Assembly (NCBI RefSeq): GCF_034119865.1
Contig: NZ_CP139421.1
Span: forward strand, 4,256,501 to 4,320,500
Length of the DNA: 64,000 bases
Direction of reading: 5' to 3'
Source of the DNA: Algoriphagus sp. NG3
GTDB taxonomy: Bacteria; Bacteroidota; Bacteroidia; Cytophagales; Cyclobacteriaceae
Below are positions 55,841-63,101 of this stretch, piece by piece. Below the pieces are notes generated by a model. That model saw only the letters and a list, made by a program, of their open reading frames with translations. It made no database searches and was not told the DNA's origin. Position 1 is the first letter of the stretch. Every line of letters starts with the position of its first letter. The position numbers were made by a program, and so were the translations under genes.

Positions 55841-56520
55841 GTGAGAAGTTAAAAATCATCACCACCGAAGACGGCTCCCACTCTCTCTATAATGAGGAGC
55901 TAAAAGAGACTTACCACAGTTTCCATGGAGCTTTCAAGGAATCCATCCATGTATTCATGCTTTATGGGCTGGACTCTTGGATCATTAACAATCCAAACAA
56001 AAAACCGCTCAGGATTTTCGAAGTAGGCTTCGGCACCGGACTAAATGCGTGGCTGACGTTAGTCTGGGCAGAGCAAAATCAAATTCCGGTACTCTACCAT
56101 ACCATTGAGCCATTTCCGTTGCCGGAGGACATCTATTCCCAGCTTAATTACGGCGATATGGATGACGCTATTTTTCATTACAAACCATACTTACAGCGCT
56201 TACACAAGGCGGAGTGGGACAAGGGAATTATTATGTCAGAGTATTTCAATATGAAGAAGGAAAAAACCACACTTCAGGAGGTGAAACTCTATCCTACCGA
56301 TGTGGTTTTTTATGACGCATTTGCTCCAAGCAAGCAACCTGAAATGTGGAGCAAGGAACTTTTAAGCAGGGTTTTTGAAGCGTTAAACCCGGGAGGGATC
56401 TTTACCACCTACTGTGCGAGCGGGCAGCTCAAAAGAGACCTTAAAGAACTTGGATTCGAGGTAGAGACTTTGCCGGGCCCTCCAGGCAAAAAAGAAATGA
56501 CCAGAGGATGGAAAAGATAG
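55837..56520 (+). CDS. mnmD: tRNA (mnm5s2U34)-methyltransferase MnmD-type, stand-alone
   Basis: Methylates the wobble 5-aminomethyl-2-thiouridine of some tRNAs. The 227-residue protein corresponds to the methyltransferase half of E. coli MnmC: N-terminal ITTEDGSHSLYNEELKETYH, SAM site FEVGFGTGLNAWL, and the DUF752-type DVVFYDAFAPSKQPEMW motif. The FAD oxidase half is absent, as in Bacillus and Aquifex MnmD. ATG 55837 overlaps the ispF stop (ATGA); a start 8 codons earlier is possible but would sit inside ispF. Confidence 0.9.
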   Translation: MSEKLKIITTEDGSHSLYNEELKETYHSFHGAFKESIHVFMLYGLDSWIINNPNKKPLRIFEVGFGTGLNAWLTLVWAEQNQIPVLYHTIEPFPLPEDIYSQLNYGDMDDAIFHYKPYLQRLHKAEWDKGIIMSEYFNMKKEKTTLQEVKLYPTDVVFYDAFAPSKQPEMWSKELLSRVFEALNPGGIFTTYCASGQLKRDLKELGFEVETLPGPPGKKEMTRGWKR

Positions 56521-56618
56521 GTAGCTTCATATCCTGCTAGTTAAGTAATTAACTTATTATCTAGGTTGCCCTCTCGCATGGTAATTGCAACTGTCAGAAA
56601 ATTAGACTGTCTTTAAAA

Positions 56619-57092
56619 ATGATTTTCACTATAATCCTTCTATTTCTTAATCTCTCCCCGCTACAATTCACCGAGGCAGGGCAGGCCAAACTGGAAAAAA
56701 TGGTACAGGACCGTGACGCATTGACCCGTCAGTGGAAAGAATCCGAAGGTAAAAAGTCAGGTATTTTTGGAAACCGCACCAAAAAGGACATGATCGAGAC
56801 CAACGAATGGCTGGAGCGTATCATCGCAAAGGACAATCTGATCATGGACGAGCTCCGAATGATTGGAGAAATAGAGACTACCACAGCCACCCAGACAGGG
56901 GAAGACTACAAAGCCATTGCTTTCAAGCAGGAAAAGGACGTACAGGCGCTGAAAAGAGCTGTAGCTGAACGGGATAAATCCCTAGAGAAAATGCGTTCCA
57001 CTCGAAGAACATTTGAATGGACTACAACCATTTTTTTTCTCACCACTTTGGGATTGGGATACTGGGTGTACAAAAGCAAAAAACCTGCTTAA
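56619..57092 (+). CDS. Hypothetical secreted coiled-coil protein with C-terminal anchor
   Basis: A 157-residue protein of no family I recognise. N-terminal signal-like helix (MIFTIILLFLNLSPLQFTEA), a long charged coiled-coil region (about 22-125, e.g. LEKMVQDRDALTRQWKESEG, QEKDVQALKRAVAERDKSL), one membrane segment (about 132-150, TTTIFFLTTLGLGYWVY) and a basic tail KSKKPA. This predicts a periplasmic helix anchored in the inner membrane by its C-terminus. It is 98 bp after mnmD and convergent with a lipoprotein gene whose stop codon overlaps its own. Confidence 0.65.
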   Translation: MIFTIILLFLNLSPLQFTEAGQAKLEKMVQDRDALTRQWKESEGKKSGIFGNRTKKDMIETNEWLERIIAKDNLIMDELRMIGEIETTTATQTGEDYKAIAFKQEKDVQALKRAVAERDKSLEKMRSTRRTFEWTTTIFFLTTLGLGYWVYKSKKPA

Positions 57093-57592
57093 TTGACTCT
57101 CACAAAGGTTTGGGAGGGGAATTCAATACAGTCATTATCATTGTTTACATTCCAACAATCTTCCTGAAAAGTAAATTGACGCAAATCACTGGAAAAAGTC
57201 AATTTGCCCTTCGGTGTCCTGAAAAAATCCACTATCCCTGGACTCAAATCCTGTTTTGGCACATATAACGGTTGGTTCTCACTGCCTCCGAAATGAATCA
57301 TTGCGTCAGCATAATAATATTGAAAAATATCCCCTTCGAAATTATACCAGGAAGTTGCAGTCAGCCTGTAACCTAGTTCCTCTCCAGTTTCAGTTGTTCT
57401 GACAGAAGAGGTGACATCAAAAAGACTGTCATTTCGAAAGGAGTAACTTTCAACAAACCATACATCCAGGGAATCTGAATAATTTCGGCTCTCCCATGTT
57501 CCAATTAATGGAGATTGTGGCTCTTCAGGATCAGAACAACCATAAAGTGATAGCCCACAACAAGCTAGGATAAGTAAGGATAAGTGTCTCAT
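57089..57592 (-). CDS. Hypothetical lipoprotein
   Basis: A 167-residue lipoprotein: signal MRHLSLLILACCGLSLYGC with lipobox LYGC (Cys19). The mature part is beta-rich with an early LIGTWESRNY motif like the first strand of lipocalin-like domains, then SYSFRNDSLFDVTSS and a cysteine pair in EDCWNVNNDNDCIEF that could form a disulfide. No specific family assigned. It converges with the preceding gene; the two stop codons share the bases TTAA (57089-57092). Confidence 0.7.
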   Translation of the reverse strand: MRHLSLLILACCGLSLYGCSDPEEPQSPLIGTWESRNYSDSLDVWFVESYSFRNDSLFDVTSSVRTTETGEELGYRLTATSWYNFEGDIFQYYYADAMIHFGGSENQPLYVPKQDLSPGIVDFFRTPKGKLTFSSDLRQFTFQEDCWNVNNDNDCIEFPSQTFVRVN

Positions 57593-57695
57593 GGTTTAAA
57601 AGCTTTTAATATATACCCTATACGAACTAAAGACTTTAATCGCTACAGAATTTCAAACCAATTTATAGACATTTTACTTAATAGCAGAATTGTAC

Positions 57696-58355
57696 TTATT
57701 TCAATCTTGCGATTGGCGTTCTACCTCCTTTGGTTTTCCCTTCTATTTCAACTAAAATTTCAGCATCCAGTGGAAGGTAAACATCCACCCTCGAACCGAA
57801 TTTTATAAAACCAAATTCTCCGCCTGAAGCTAATTCAGAACCTAGCTTCACATACCATTTGATTCTTCTTGCCAAAGCTCCTGCAACCTGTCTTACCATA
57901 AGCTTTGTACCATTCTCATGCGTCACCACCATAGAAGTGCGTTCATTCTCAGTGCTTGACTTTGGATGCCAAGCTACAAGGTATTTACCCGGGTGATATT
58001 GGAAAAACTCTACAATCCCTTTGATCGGAGATCTAGTGATATGCACATTGATCGGAGACATGAAAATCGAAATCTGTCTGCGGTTTTCTTTGAGGTATTC
58101 CTCTTCAAAGGTCTCTTCTATTACCACTACTTTTCCATCAACAGGAGCGTAAACCAAACTTTCGTCCGAAGGCAATGTGAACACTGGACTTCTGAAAAAC
58201 TGGAGAATAATCAGATACAGTAAAATACTTCCTAAAACGGCAACATTGGATAGTACTCTGGCATCAGGTATAAAATGGATAATTAGGTAGTTACCGGCAA
58301 CTAAAATAATCAGAAGCCAAAACAACAAAACCCTTCCTTCACGGTGTATAGTCAT
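57696..58355 (-). CDS. psd: Phosphatidylserine decarboxylase (short, archaeal-like form)
   Basis: Forms phosphatidylethanolamine from phosphatidylserine with a self-generated pyruvoyl group. The 219-residue proenzyme has two N-terminal membrane segments (about 9-26 and 34-51), a VYAPVDGKVVVIEE motif, INVHITRSPIKG, and a GS self-cleavage site at Gly187-Ser188 in FIKFGSRVDVYLP, splitting it into beta and alpha chains. The short length is that of the PSD-B/archaetidylserine type. cdsA, which supplies CDP-diacylglycerol, lies 1.4 kb away. The pssA synthase is not in the window. Confidence 0.93.
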   Translation of the reverse strand: MTIHREGRVLLFWLLIILVAGNYLIIHFIPDARVLSNVAVLGSILLYLIILQFFRSPVFTLPSDESLVYAPVDGKVVVIEETFEEEYLKENRRQISIFMSPINVHITRSPIKGIVEFFQYHPGKYLVAWHPKSSTENERTSMVVTHENGTKLMVRQVAGALARRIKWYVKLGSELASGGEFGFIKFGSRVDVYLPLDAEILVEIEGKTKGGRTPIARLK

Positions 58356-58370
58356 ATGCTTTAAAACTAA

Positions 58371-58396
58371 AAGGCGCAGAATTGATTCTGCGCCTT
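58371..58396 (-). terminator. gdhA terminator
   Basis: AAGGCGCAGA / TCTGCGCCTT, 10-bp stem with a 6-base loop. The minus strand then reads TTAGTTTT, 31 bases after the gdhA stop, between gdhA and psd. Confidence 0.8.
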
Positions 58397-58427
58397 AAAG
58401 ATAAAATAATCTTTCGATAGAAAAGGC

Positions 58428-59705
58428 TTAGAACCCTCCTCTAAATGTATAAGTCTTCGCTACTTTATCGATTGCGACGATATATGCCGCTATTCTCATC
58501 GGCACATCATATTTCTGAGATGCCTGATAGACCATTTCAAATGAGTCTTTCATGATACGGTCAGAACGCCTGTTTACACGATCCGCCGTCCACTTATACC
58601 CCAATCTATTTTGAACCCATTCGAAATAGGAAACAGTTACCCCCCCGGCATTGGCCAGGATGTCCGGAACAGCCATAATACCCTTTTCATTGATAATGGC
58701 ATCAGCTTTAGCTGACGTAGGTCCATTAGCCCCTTCTACTATAAGTTTAGCTTTAATATCATTTACATTGTGGGTGGTGATCACATCTTCCACGGCAGCT
58801 GGCACAAGTACATCTACATCCAGCGTCAATAGATCTGCGGGATTATCCATTTTATCACCTCCGGTAAAATCAGCCAAATGGCCTCCATTAGCATCTCTAA
58901 ACTCAATCGCTTTCACTATATCAATGCCTTTTTCATTGTAAAACGCACCCGTGTGATCGGAGATAGCCACGATTTTCAAACCTCTTTCTTCCAACAATCT
59001 TGCAGCCCAAGAACCTACATTGCCAAATCCCTGAACTGCACAGGTAGCTTGGAAAGGATTGATCTTGAGTTTTTGCATGGCTGCCAGTGCTGTAACCATT
59101 ACCCCGCGGCCAGTAGCCTCCGTTCTCCCCAAGGAACCGCCAAGTACTAGTGGTTTACCGGTCACTACAGAACTCACCGTCATCCCCTTTGCCTTGGAGT
59201 ATTCATCCATTAACCAAGCCATCTCTCGTGGGCCGGTACCCATATCAGGAGCAGGAATATCTTTGTCCGGACCAAATACATCAATCATAGCCATAGTATA
59301 AGCTCTGACCAAACGCTCAATTTCGCCTTTTGACATCTCTCTTGGGTTACATCGTACCCCGCCTTTTCCTCCACCGTATGGTATATCCACCACAGCACAT
59401 TTCCACGTCATCCAGGCTGCCAGCGCACGGACTTCATCTATGTGAACATCCGGAGCGAAGCGGATACCGCCTTTTGCCGGGCCTAAAATATTGGAGTGAA
59501 TTACACGTATTCCTTCGAAGACTTGGATTTTTCCGCTGTCCATCGTAATGGGAAGGGATACGATAACTTGTTTGGCAGGATTTTTCAGGACATTGTAAAC
59601 CTCATCTGAGAGGCCAAGCTTTTCAGCTGCAATGTTGAATCTTTCCATCATTGACTCCAGAGGGTTTTCTTTATCCTTGATCGGAGCCGGTTCAATGTAA
59701 GCCAT
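58428..59705 (-). CDS. gdhA: Glutamate dehydrogenase
   Basis: Interconverts glutamate and 2-oxoglutarate plus ammonia. The 425-residue protein is the small hexameric type, with the catalytic-lysine region IPYGGGKGGVRCNP, the substrate-site PAPDMGTGPREMAWLMDEY, dinucleotide motif GFGNVGSW and the C-terminal ILANAGGVTVSYFEWVQN. Leu dehydrogenase is excluded by length and motifs. Cofactor preference (NAD or NADP) cannot be firmly read here. It has its own terminator and links to the sucAB complex through 2-oxoglutarate. Confidence 0.95.
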   Translation of the reverse strand: MAYIEPAPIKDKENPLESMMERFNIAAEKLGLSDEVYNVLKNPAKQVIVSLPITMDSGKIQVFEGIRVIHSNILGPAKGGIRFAPDVHIDEVRALAAWMTWKCAVVDIPYGGGKGGVRCNPREMSKGEIERLVRAYTMAMIDVFGPDKDIPAPDMGTGPREMAWLMDEYSKAKGMTVSSVVTGKPLVLGGSLGRTEATGRGVMVTALAAMQKLKINPFQATCAVQGFGNVGSWAARLLEERGLKIVAISDHTGAFYNEKGIDIVKAIEFRDANGGHLADFTGGDKMDNPADLLTLDVDVLVPAAVEDVITTHNVNDIKAKLIVEGANGPTSAKADAIINEKGIMAVPDILANAGGVTVSYFEWVQNRLGYKWTADRVNRRSDRIMKDSFEMVYQASQKYDVPMRIAAYIVAIDKVAKTYTFRGGF

Positions 59706-59775
59706 ATTCGGGTTTGATTTAGTTATTCAAATGCGACACAATATTAAGTAGATTTTCAATCAAGAGGGCTTCAAA

Positions 59776-60615
59776 TTAGAATATTTTCAAAAAGGCAGTA
59801 ATAAATGGCACCGAAAGTAACAATCCGTCAAAACGATCCATAAACCCACCATGACCGGGAAGACCTCTTCCTGAATCCTTGATCTCTATAGAACGCTTAA
59901 AAAGCGACTCAATCAGATCACCGTAGGTTCCGGCGATAATGATGATTCCGGCTATGACCAGCCACTTCCAATCATCTATCACATGAAAATACCGTGTAAG
60001 GACAAAGGCCACCCCTATTGCTGAAAAAGCCCCACCCAAAAAGCCTTCCCAGGATTTTTTGGGAGAGACTCGCTCGAATAACTTAGTCTTACCAAATTTT
60101 GTTCCAGCAAAGTAAGCCCCGGTATCACTCGCCCAAAGAATGAGCAGACAGCCAATGATAATCTCATAATTATAGGTGGCATCTACTGAAAATACGGCAA
60201 GATTCAGCAAGGAAAAGGGTACAGCTACATAGAATAAGCCCAAAAAAGTATAGGCAACACCGGTAAAAGGTTTTTTATCAGTTTTCTTATATAGCTTGAT
60301 AAAAAAGGTCAGCGAGACTATCGGAAATATAAAAAAGAAATACTTGTCTGATAAATGTTCCTTTTCCACCATAAATGTGAGGCAGAAAATCATCAATCCC
60401 AGAAAAGTCCCAAAGCTCTTCAGGGGAAGCATCCCATCGAGCCCGCTTAGTTTATAGAACTCCATTTGGGAAAATGCGAGAATCAACGCAAAAACCAAAA
60501 AGTAAGTATAATCAGAATAAATACATCCGCCTACAATCACCAAGGCACCAAACAAAGCTGTTATCGCGCGCTGTCCCAGATTACTGTAATTATTGATACT
60601 AAAACGAGATCTCAT
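59776..60615 (-). CDS. cdsA: Phosphatidate cytidylyltransferase
   Basis: Makes CDP-diacylglycerol, the shared precursor of bacterial phospholipids. The 279-residue integral membrane protein has about eight segments and the CTP-transfer signature SPKKSWEGFLGG with ASDTGAYFAGTKFG before it and SLFKRSIEIKDSGRGLPGHGG after it. The length matches CdsA. Its start lies 17 bp inside the end of the DUF2007 gene, in a three-gene overlapping unit with a CPBP protease gene at the head. Confidence 0.96.
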   Translation of the reverse strand: MRSRFSINNYSNLGQRAITALFGALVIVGGCIYSDYTYFLVFALILAFSQMEFYKLSGLDGMLPLKSFGTFLGLMIFCLTFMVEKEHLSDKYFFFIFPIVSLTFFIKLYKKTDKKPFTGVAYTFLGLFYVAVPFSLLNLAVFSVDATYNYEIIIGCLLILWASDTGAYFAGTKFGKTKLFERVSPKKSWEGFLGGAFSAIGVAFVLTRYFHVIDDWKWLVIAGIIIIAGTYGDLIESLFKRSIEIKDSGRGLPGHGGFMDRFDGLLLSVPFITAFLKIF

Positions 60616-60805
60616 TCTGGACTATGTTAGTGGCTCTCATCATATCGTCTTGCTGCACATGCACCTCGAAATTTCCAAAAATCTGATAAACCGTTTCTTT
60701 TTTATTCAACACTACAGCTTGTATTTGATGCTCCTCCAAAATCCCCTTGACGATCTCAGCCCTTACCTGCATAGCACTTTCAAATACTTTGTTCCAGTTT
60801 TCCAT
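60599..60805 (-). CDS. DUF2007 small protein
   Basis: A 68-residue protein of the DUF2007 family (a predicted signal-transducing fold with a ferredoxin-like core): MENWNKVFESAMQVRAEIVK, LEEHQIQAVVLNKKE, FEVHVQQDDMMRA. The function is unknown; its ends overlap both neighbours (26 bp with the CPBP gene upstream, 17 bp with cdsA downstream), implying translational coupling with them. Confidence 0.85.
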   Translation of the reverse strand: MENWNKVFESAMQVRAEIVKGILEEHQIQAVVLNKKETVYQIFGNFEVHVQQDDMMRATNIVQNEISF

Positions 60806-61730
60806 TGGGTCTAGTTATTTTCTTAAAGTAAAAGATTCCTGCCATAAGAACCAATAAACCAGCCAAAGCAGTAGGGTAAGATACGGTATCTGTAGATTCA
60901 AAATCAAAATCTATCCAACCTTGATTGCTGGCATATATCAGCAGGATGGTGAAGGTGTTATTGAAAATATGAGCCAGAATAGGGTACGTAAGACTACCGG
61001 AATAATAGTACAAATAACCAAATAGCCCTCCCAGTAACATTCTCGGGAGAAAGCCATAAAACTGCACATGGATGGCGGAGAAAATAAAAGCAGTCAACCA
61101 GATCCCAACATGGGCATTGCCGGTATATAAGTGCATTTTAGGCTGTAGCAATCCCCTAAAGAACATTTCCTCACCTATCCCAGCCAGTACACCAATCACC
61201 AAAATCCCTGCGAGCAGTTCCGGGATAGTCTGGAAGTCGGTAACATACCTTGTCATTTCTGCCATTTGATCTTCCATTTCACGCATCCAGGATTCTATCC
61301 CGGACATGAACTCCGGCAGTGCTAGGCTAGAATTCAGGTACCCTAGGAACCCATTCACTAGCATACCTCCAAACACGACACCCAACATTAGCAGCCCTCC
61401 TTTCCAGTTGAACCTAGCTAGCTGAACATCCCAATGCAAGTCCGCCTTGTCTATAAAATGCATCACCAGATAAGCGGCAACCCAAAGCCCAATTCCTGAA
61501 CCGATTCCTTGGATAAAAAAAATTGCCATGCGTCCGTTTGGATTGGAAAAATCCCCTGTCATCAAGCTTATAGTCTCCGCCACACCCATATTAAAAAGGT
61601 ATGGAACCACTGCCACTGCCGAGACTTGCAGAATGGCCAATGCACCGATTGACACTAAAACTATGACTATCAGGGACAAGAGCCAGTTCTTACGTTTGGC
61701 TATTTCAGATTCAGTTTCGTATATCTCCAT
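60780..61730 (-). CDS. CPBP-family intramembrane metalloprotease
   Basis: A 316-residue membrane protein from ATG 61730 (MEIYETESEIAKRKNWLLSL); upstream codons of the open frame run into dusB and are not used. It has about eight membrane segments and the Abi/CAAX-protease motifs EEMFFRGLLQPKM (double Glu), FSAIHVQFYGFLPRM (His) and LAHIFNN (His and Asn). These residues form the predicted metalloprotease site of the CPBP family. The substrate is unknown. It heads the cdsA unit and is divergent from dusB with a 37-bp gap. Confidence 0.9.
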   Translation of the reverse strand: MEIYETESEIAKRKNWLLSLIVIVLVSIGALAILQVSAVAVVPYLFNMGVAETISLMTGDFSNPNGRMAIFFIQGIGSGIGLWVAAYLVMHFIDKADLHWDVQLARFNWKGGLLMLGVVFGGMLVNGFLGYLNSSLALPEFMSGIESWMREMEDQMAEMTRYVTDFQTIPELLAGILVIGVLAGIGEEMFFRGLLQPKMHLYTGNAHVGIWLTAFIFSAIHVQFYGFLPRMLLGGLFGYLYYYSGSLTYPILAHIFNNTFTILLIYASNQGWIDFDFESTDTVSYPTALAGLLVLMAGIFYFKKITRPNGKLEQSI

Positions 61731-61750
61731 ATTTGAGGTAAATTTACGTG

Positions 61751-61758
61751 CAAATTTA
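61751..61758 (-). promoter_or_regulatory. Putative -7 box for the CPBP-DUF2007-cdsA unit
   Basis: Minus strand TAAATTTG matches TAnnTTTG, 21 bases before the ATG at 61730, within the 37-bp gap to dusB. A partner -33 box would have to lie inside the dusB coding start. Confidence 0.35.
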
Positions 61759-61767
61759 AAATAAGAA

Positions 61768-62757
61768 GTGGTTAAGATAGGAAACTTGGAATTTGGGGAC
61801 TTCCCCCTGCTACTCGCACCGATGGAAGATGTGAGTGATCCTCCGTTCAGAGCAGTCTGTAAGCAGAATGGCGCTGACCTGATGTACACAGAATTTATAA
61901 GCTCTGAAGGGCTGATACGTGATGCCGCAAAAAGTGTCGCCAAACTCGATATTTTCGATTATGAAAGACCCATAGGGATACAGATCTTCGGAAACGAAAT
62001 AGACTCTATGCGTGAGGCCGCAGCTATAGTAGAAGAAGCCAATCCCGATATTCTGGATATTAACTACGGCTGCCCTGTAAACAAGGTGGCCTGTAAAGGT
62101 GCCGGCGCCGGGATCCTATTGGACATTGATAAAATGGTGTCCATGACGGCTGAGATCGTGAAAGCCGTAAATATCCCAGTGACGGTGAAGACCAGACTGG
62201 GATGGGACAATGACACCATCCGGATTGTAGAAGTAGCGGAGCGTCTCCAAGACGTGGGGATTCAGGCTATCAGCATTCACGCCCGCACACGTAAGCAGAT
62301 GTACAAAGGCGAGGCAGACTGGAGCTACCTCAATCAAGTCAAAGACAATCCCCGTTTACATATTCCGGTTTTCGGAAACGGAGATATCGATTCCCCAGAA
62401 AAAGCCCAGGAATACAAGAATAAATACAATGTAGATGGCATGATGATCGGCAGGGCATCCATAGGTTACCCTTGGATTTTCAACGAAATCAAACATTTCT
62501 TAGCCACAGGCGAAAAGCTTGCCGCCCCAAGTTTGGATGAACGGATTGCTGTCGCAAAAAAACACCTGGACTTCTCTGTAGAATGGAAAGGCCCTAAGCT
62601 GGGAATCCTGGAAATGAGGAGACACTACACTAATTACTTCCGAGGTATGCCGAATTTCAAGCAATATCGCACCGAAATGGTAACTGCCGAGACTTATGAG
62701 CAGGTCTGCGAGATTTTGGAGCAGGTGTCTGATGTATATGCGGATCACGTCTTTTAG
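61768..62757 (+). CDS. dusB: tRNA-dihydrouridine synthase (DusB-like)
   Basis: FMN enzyme reducing uridines in tRNA D-loops. The 329-residue protein has FMN-site LLLAPMEDVSDPPFR, YTEFISSEGLI, catalytic Cys in NYGCPVNKVACKGAGAG, VKTRLGWD, IHARTRKQMYKG, GNGDI and GRASIGYPWIF. The C-terminal helical domain is of the DusB type. The start is GTG 61768: an in-frame stop lies just upstream, and no ATG precedes the FMN motif. Confidence 0.95.
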   Translation: MVKIGNLEFGDFPLLLAPMEDVSDPPFRAVCKQNGADLMYTEFISSEGLIRDAAKSVAKLDIFDYERPIGIQIFGNEIDSMREAAAIVEEANPDILDINYGCPVNKVACKGAGAGILLDIDKMVSMTAEIVKAVNIPVTVKTRLGWDNDTIRIVEVAERLQDVGIQAISIHARTRKQMYKGEADWSYLNQVKDNPRLHIPVFGNGDIDSPEKAQEYKNKYNVDGMMIGRASIGYPWIFNEIKHFLATGEKLAAPSLDERIAVAKKHLDFSVEWKGPKLGILEMRRHYTNYFRGMPNFKQYRTEMVTAETYEQVCEILEQVSDVYADHVF

Positions 62758-62772
62758 AAAATAGAGCTAAAA

Positions 62773-63077
62773 GTTGAAAGGTGGTAAAGTTGGAAGGTAA
62801 TATTCGGCTTTACCACCTTTTTCGTATTGGGGGTTGCAAAACAATCAAATTTAAAATTAAAAAACTAGACCACTGCTTTGACCACAGACATCGCTTAAAA
62901 AGAGAACCCAAGGAAAAGATACTACTTCAAGACTTAGGCAGTTCTATTTTGGGGAATTCAAAGTCTATATCCCTAAAAACTTTCATAGTTGAGTCGCTTT
63001 TTAGGGTTATGGCCACAATAACTTTTTATAAATGTGGCAAAGCTGGAAGGTAAATCCCAACTTTACCACTTTCCAAC
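62773..63077. repeat. Inverted-repeat pair between dusB and the EamA gene
   Basis: The left arm (62773-62800) reads GTTGAAAGGTGGTAAAGTTG then GAAGGTAA. The right arm, read on the minus strand from 63077, is GTTGGAAAGTGGTAAAGTTG then GGATTTACC. They differ by small indels. About 250 bp between them holds no gene I trust, although a 90-codon frame crosses it. The left arm forms a hairpin that probably also serves as the dusB terminator. The layout mirrors the cassette at 41.02-41.52 kb, minus the four-helix-bundle gene. Confidence 0.6.
62777..62825 (+). terminator. Hairpin after dusB
   Basis: AAAGGTGGTAAAG / CTTTACCACCTTT, 13-bp perfect stem with an 18-base loop and a following T-run, 19 bases after the dusB stop. 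The loop contains GTTGGAAGGTAAT, the repeat word also found upstream of dps. Confidence 0.7.
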
Positions 63078-63101
63078 ACCACCACTTTTCTACTTGAATA
63101 A

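Noticed and set aside
62781..63053. 90-codon plus-strand ORF between dusB and the EamA gene
   Set aside because: It starts inside the repeat hairpin, has no recognisable domain and ends inside the other arm; likely chance.
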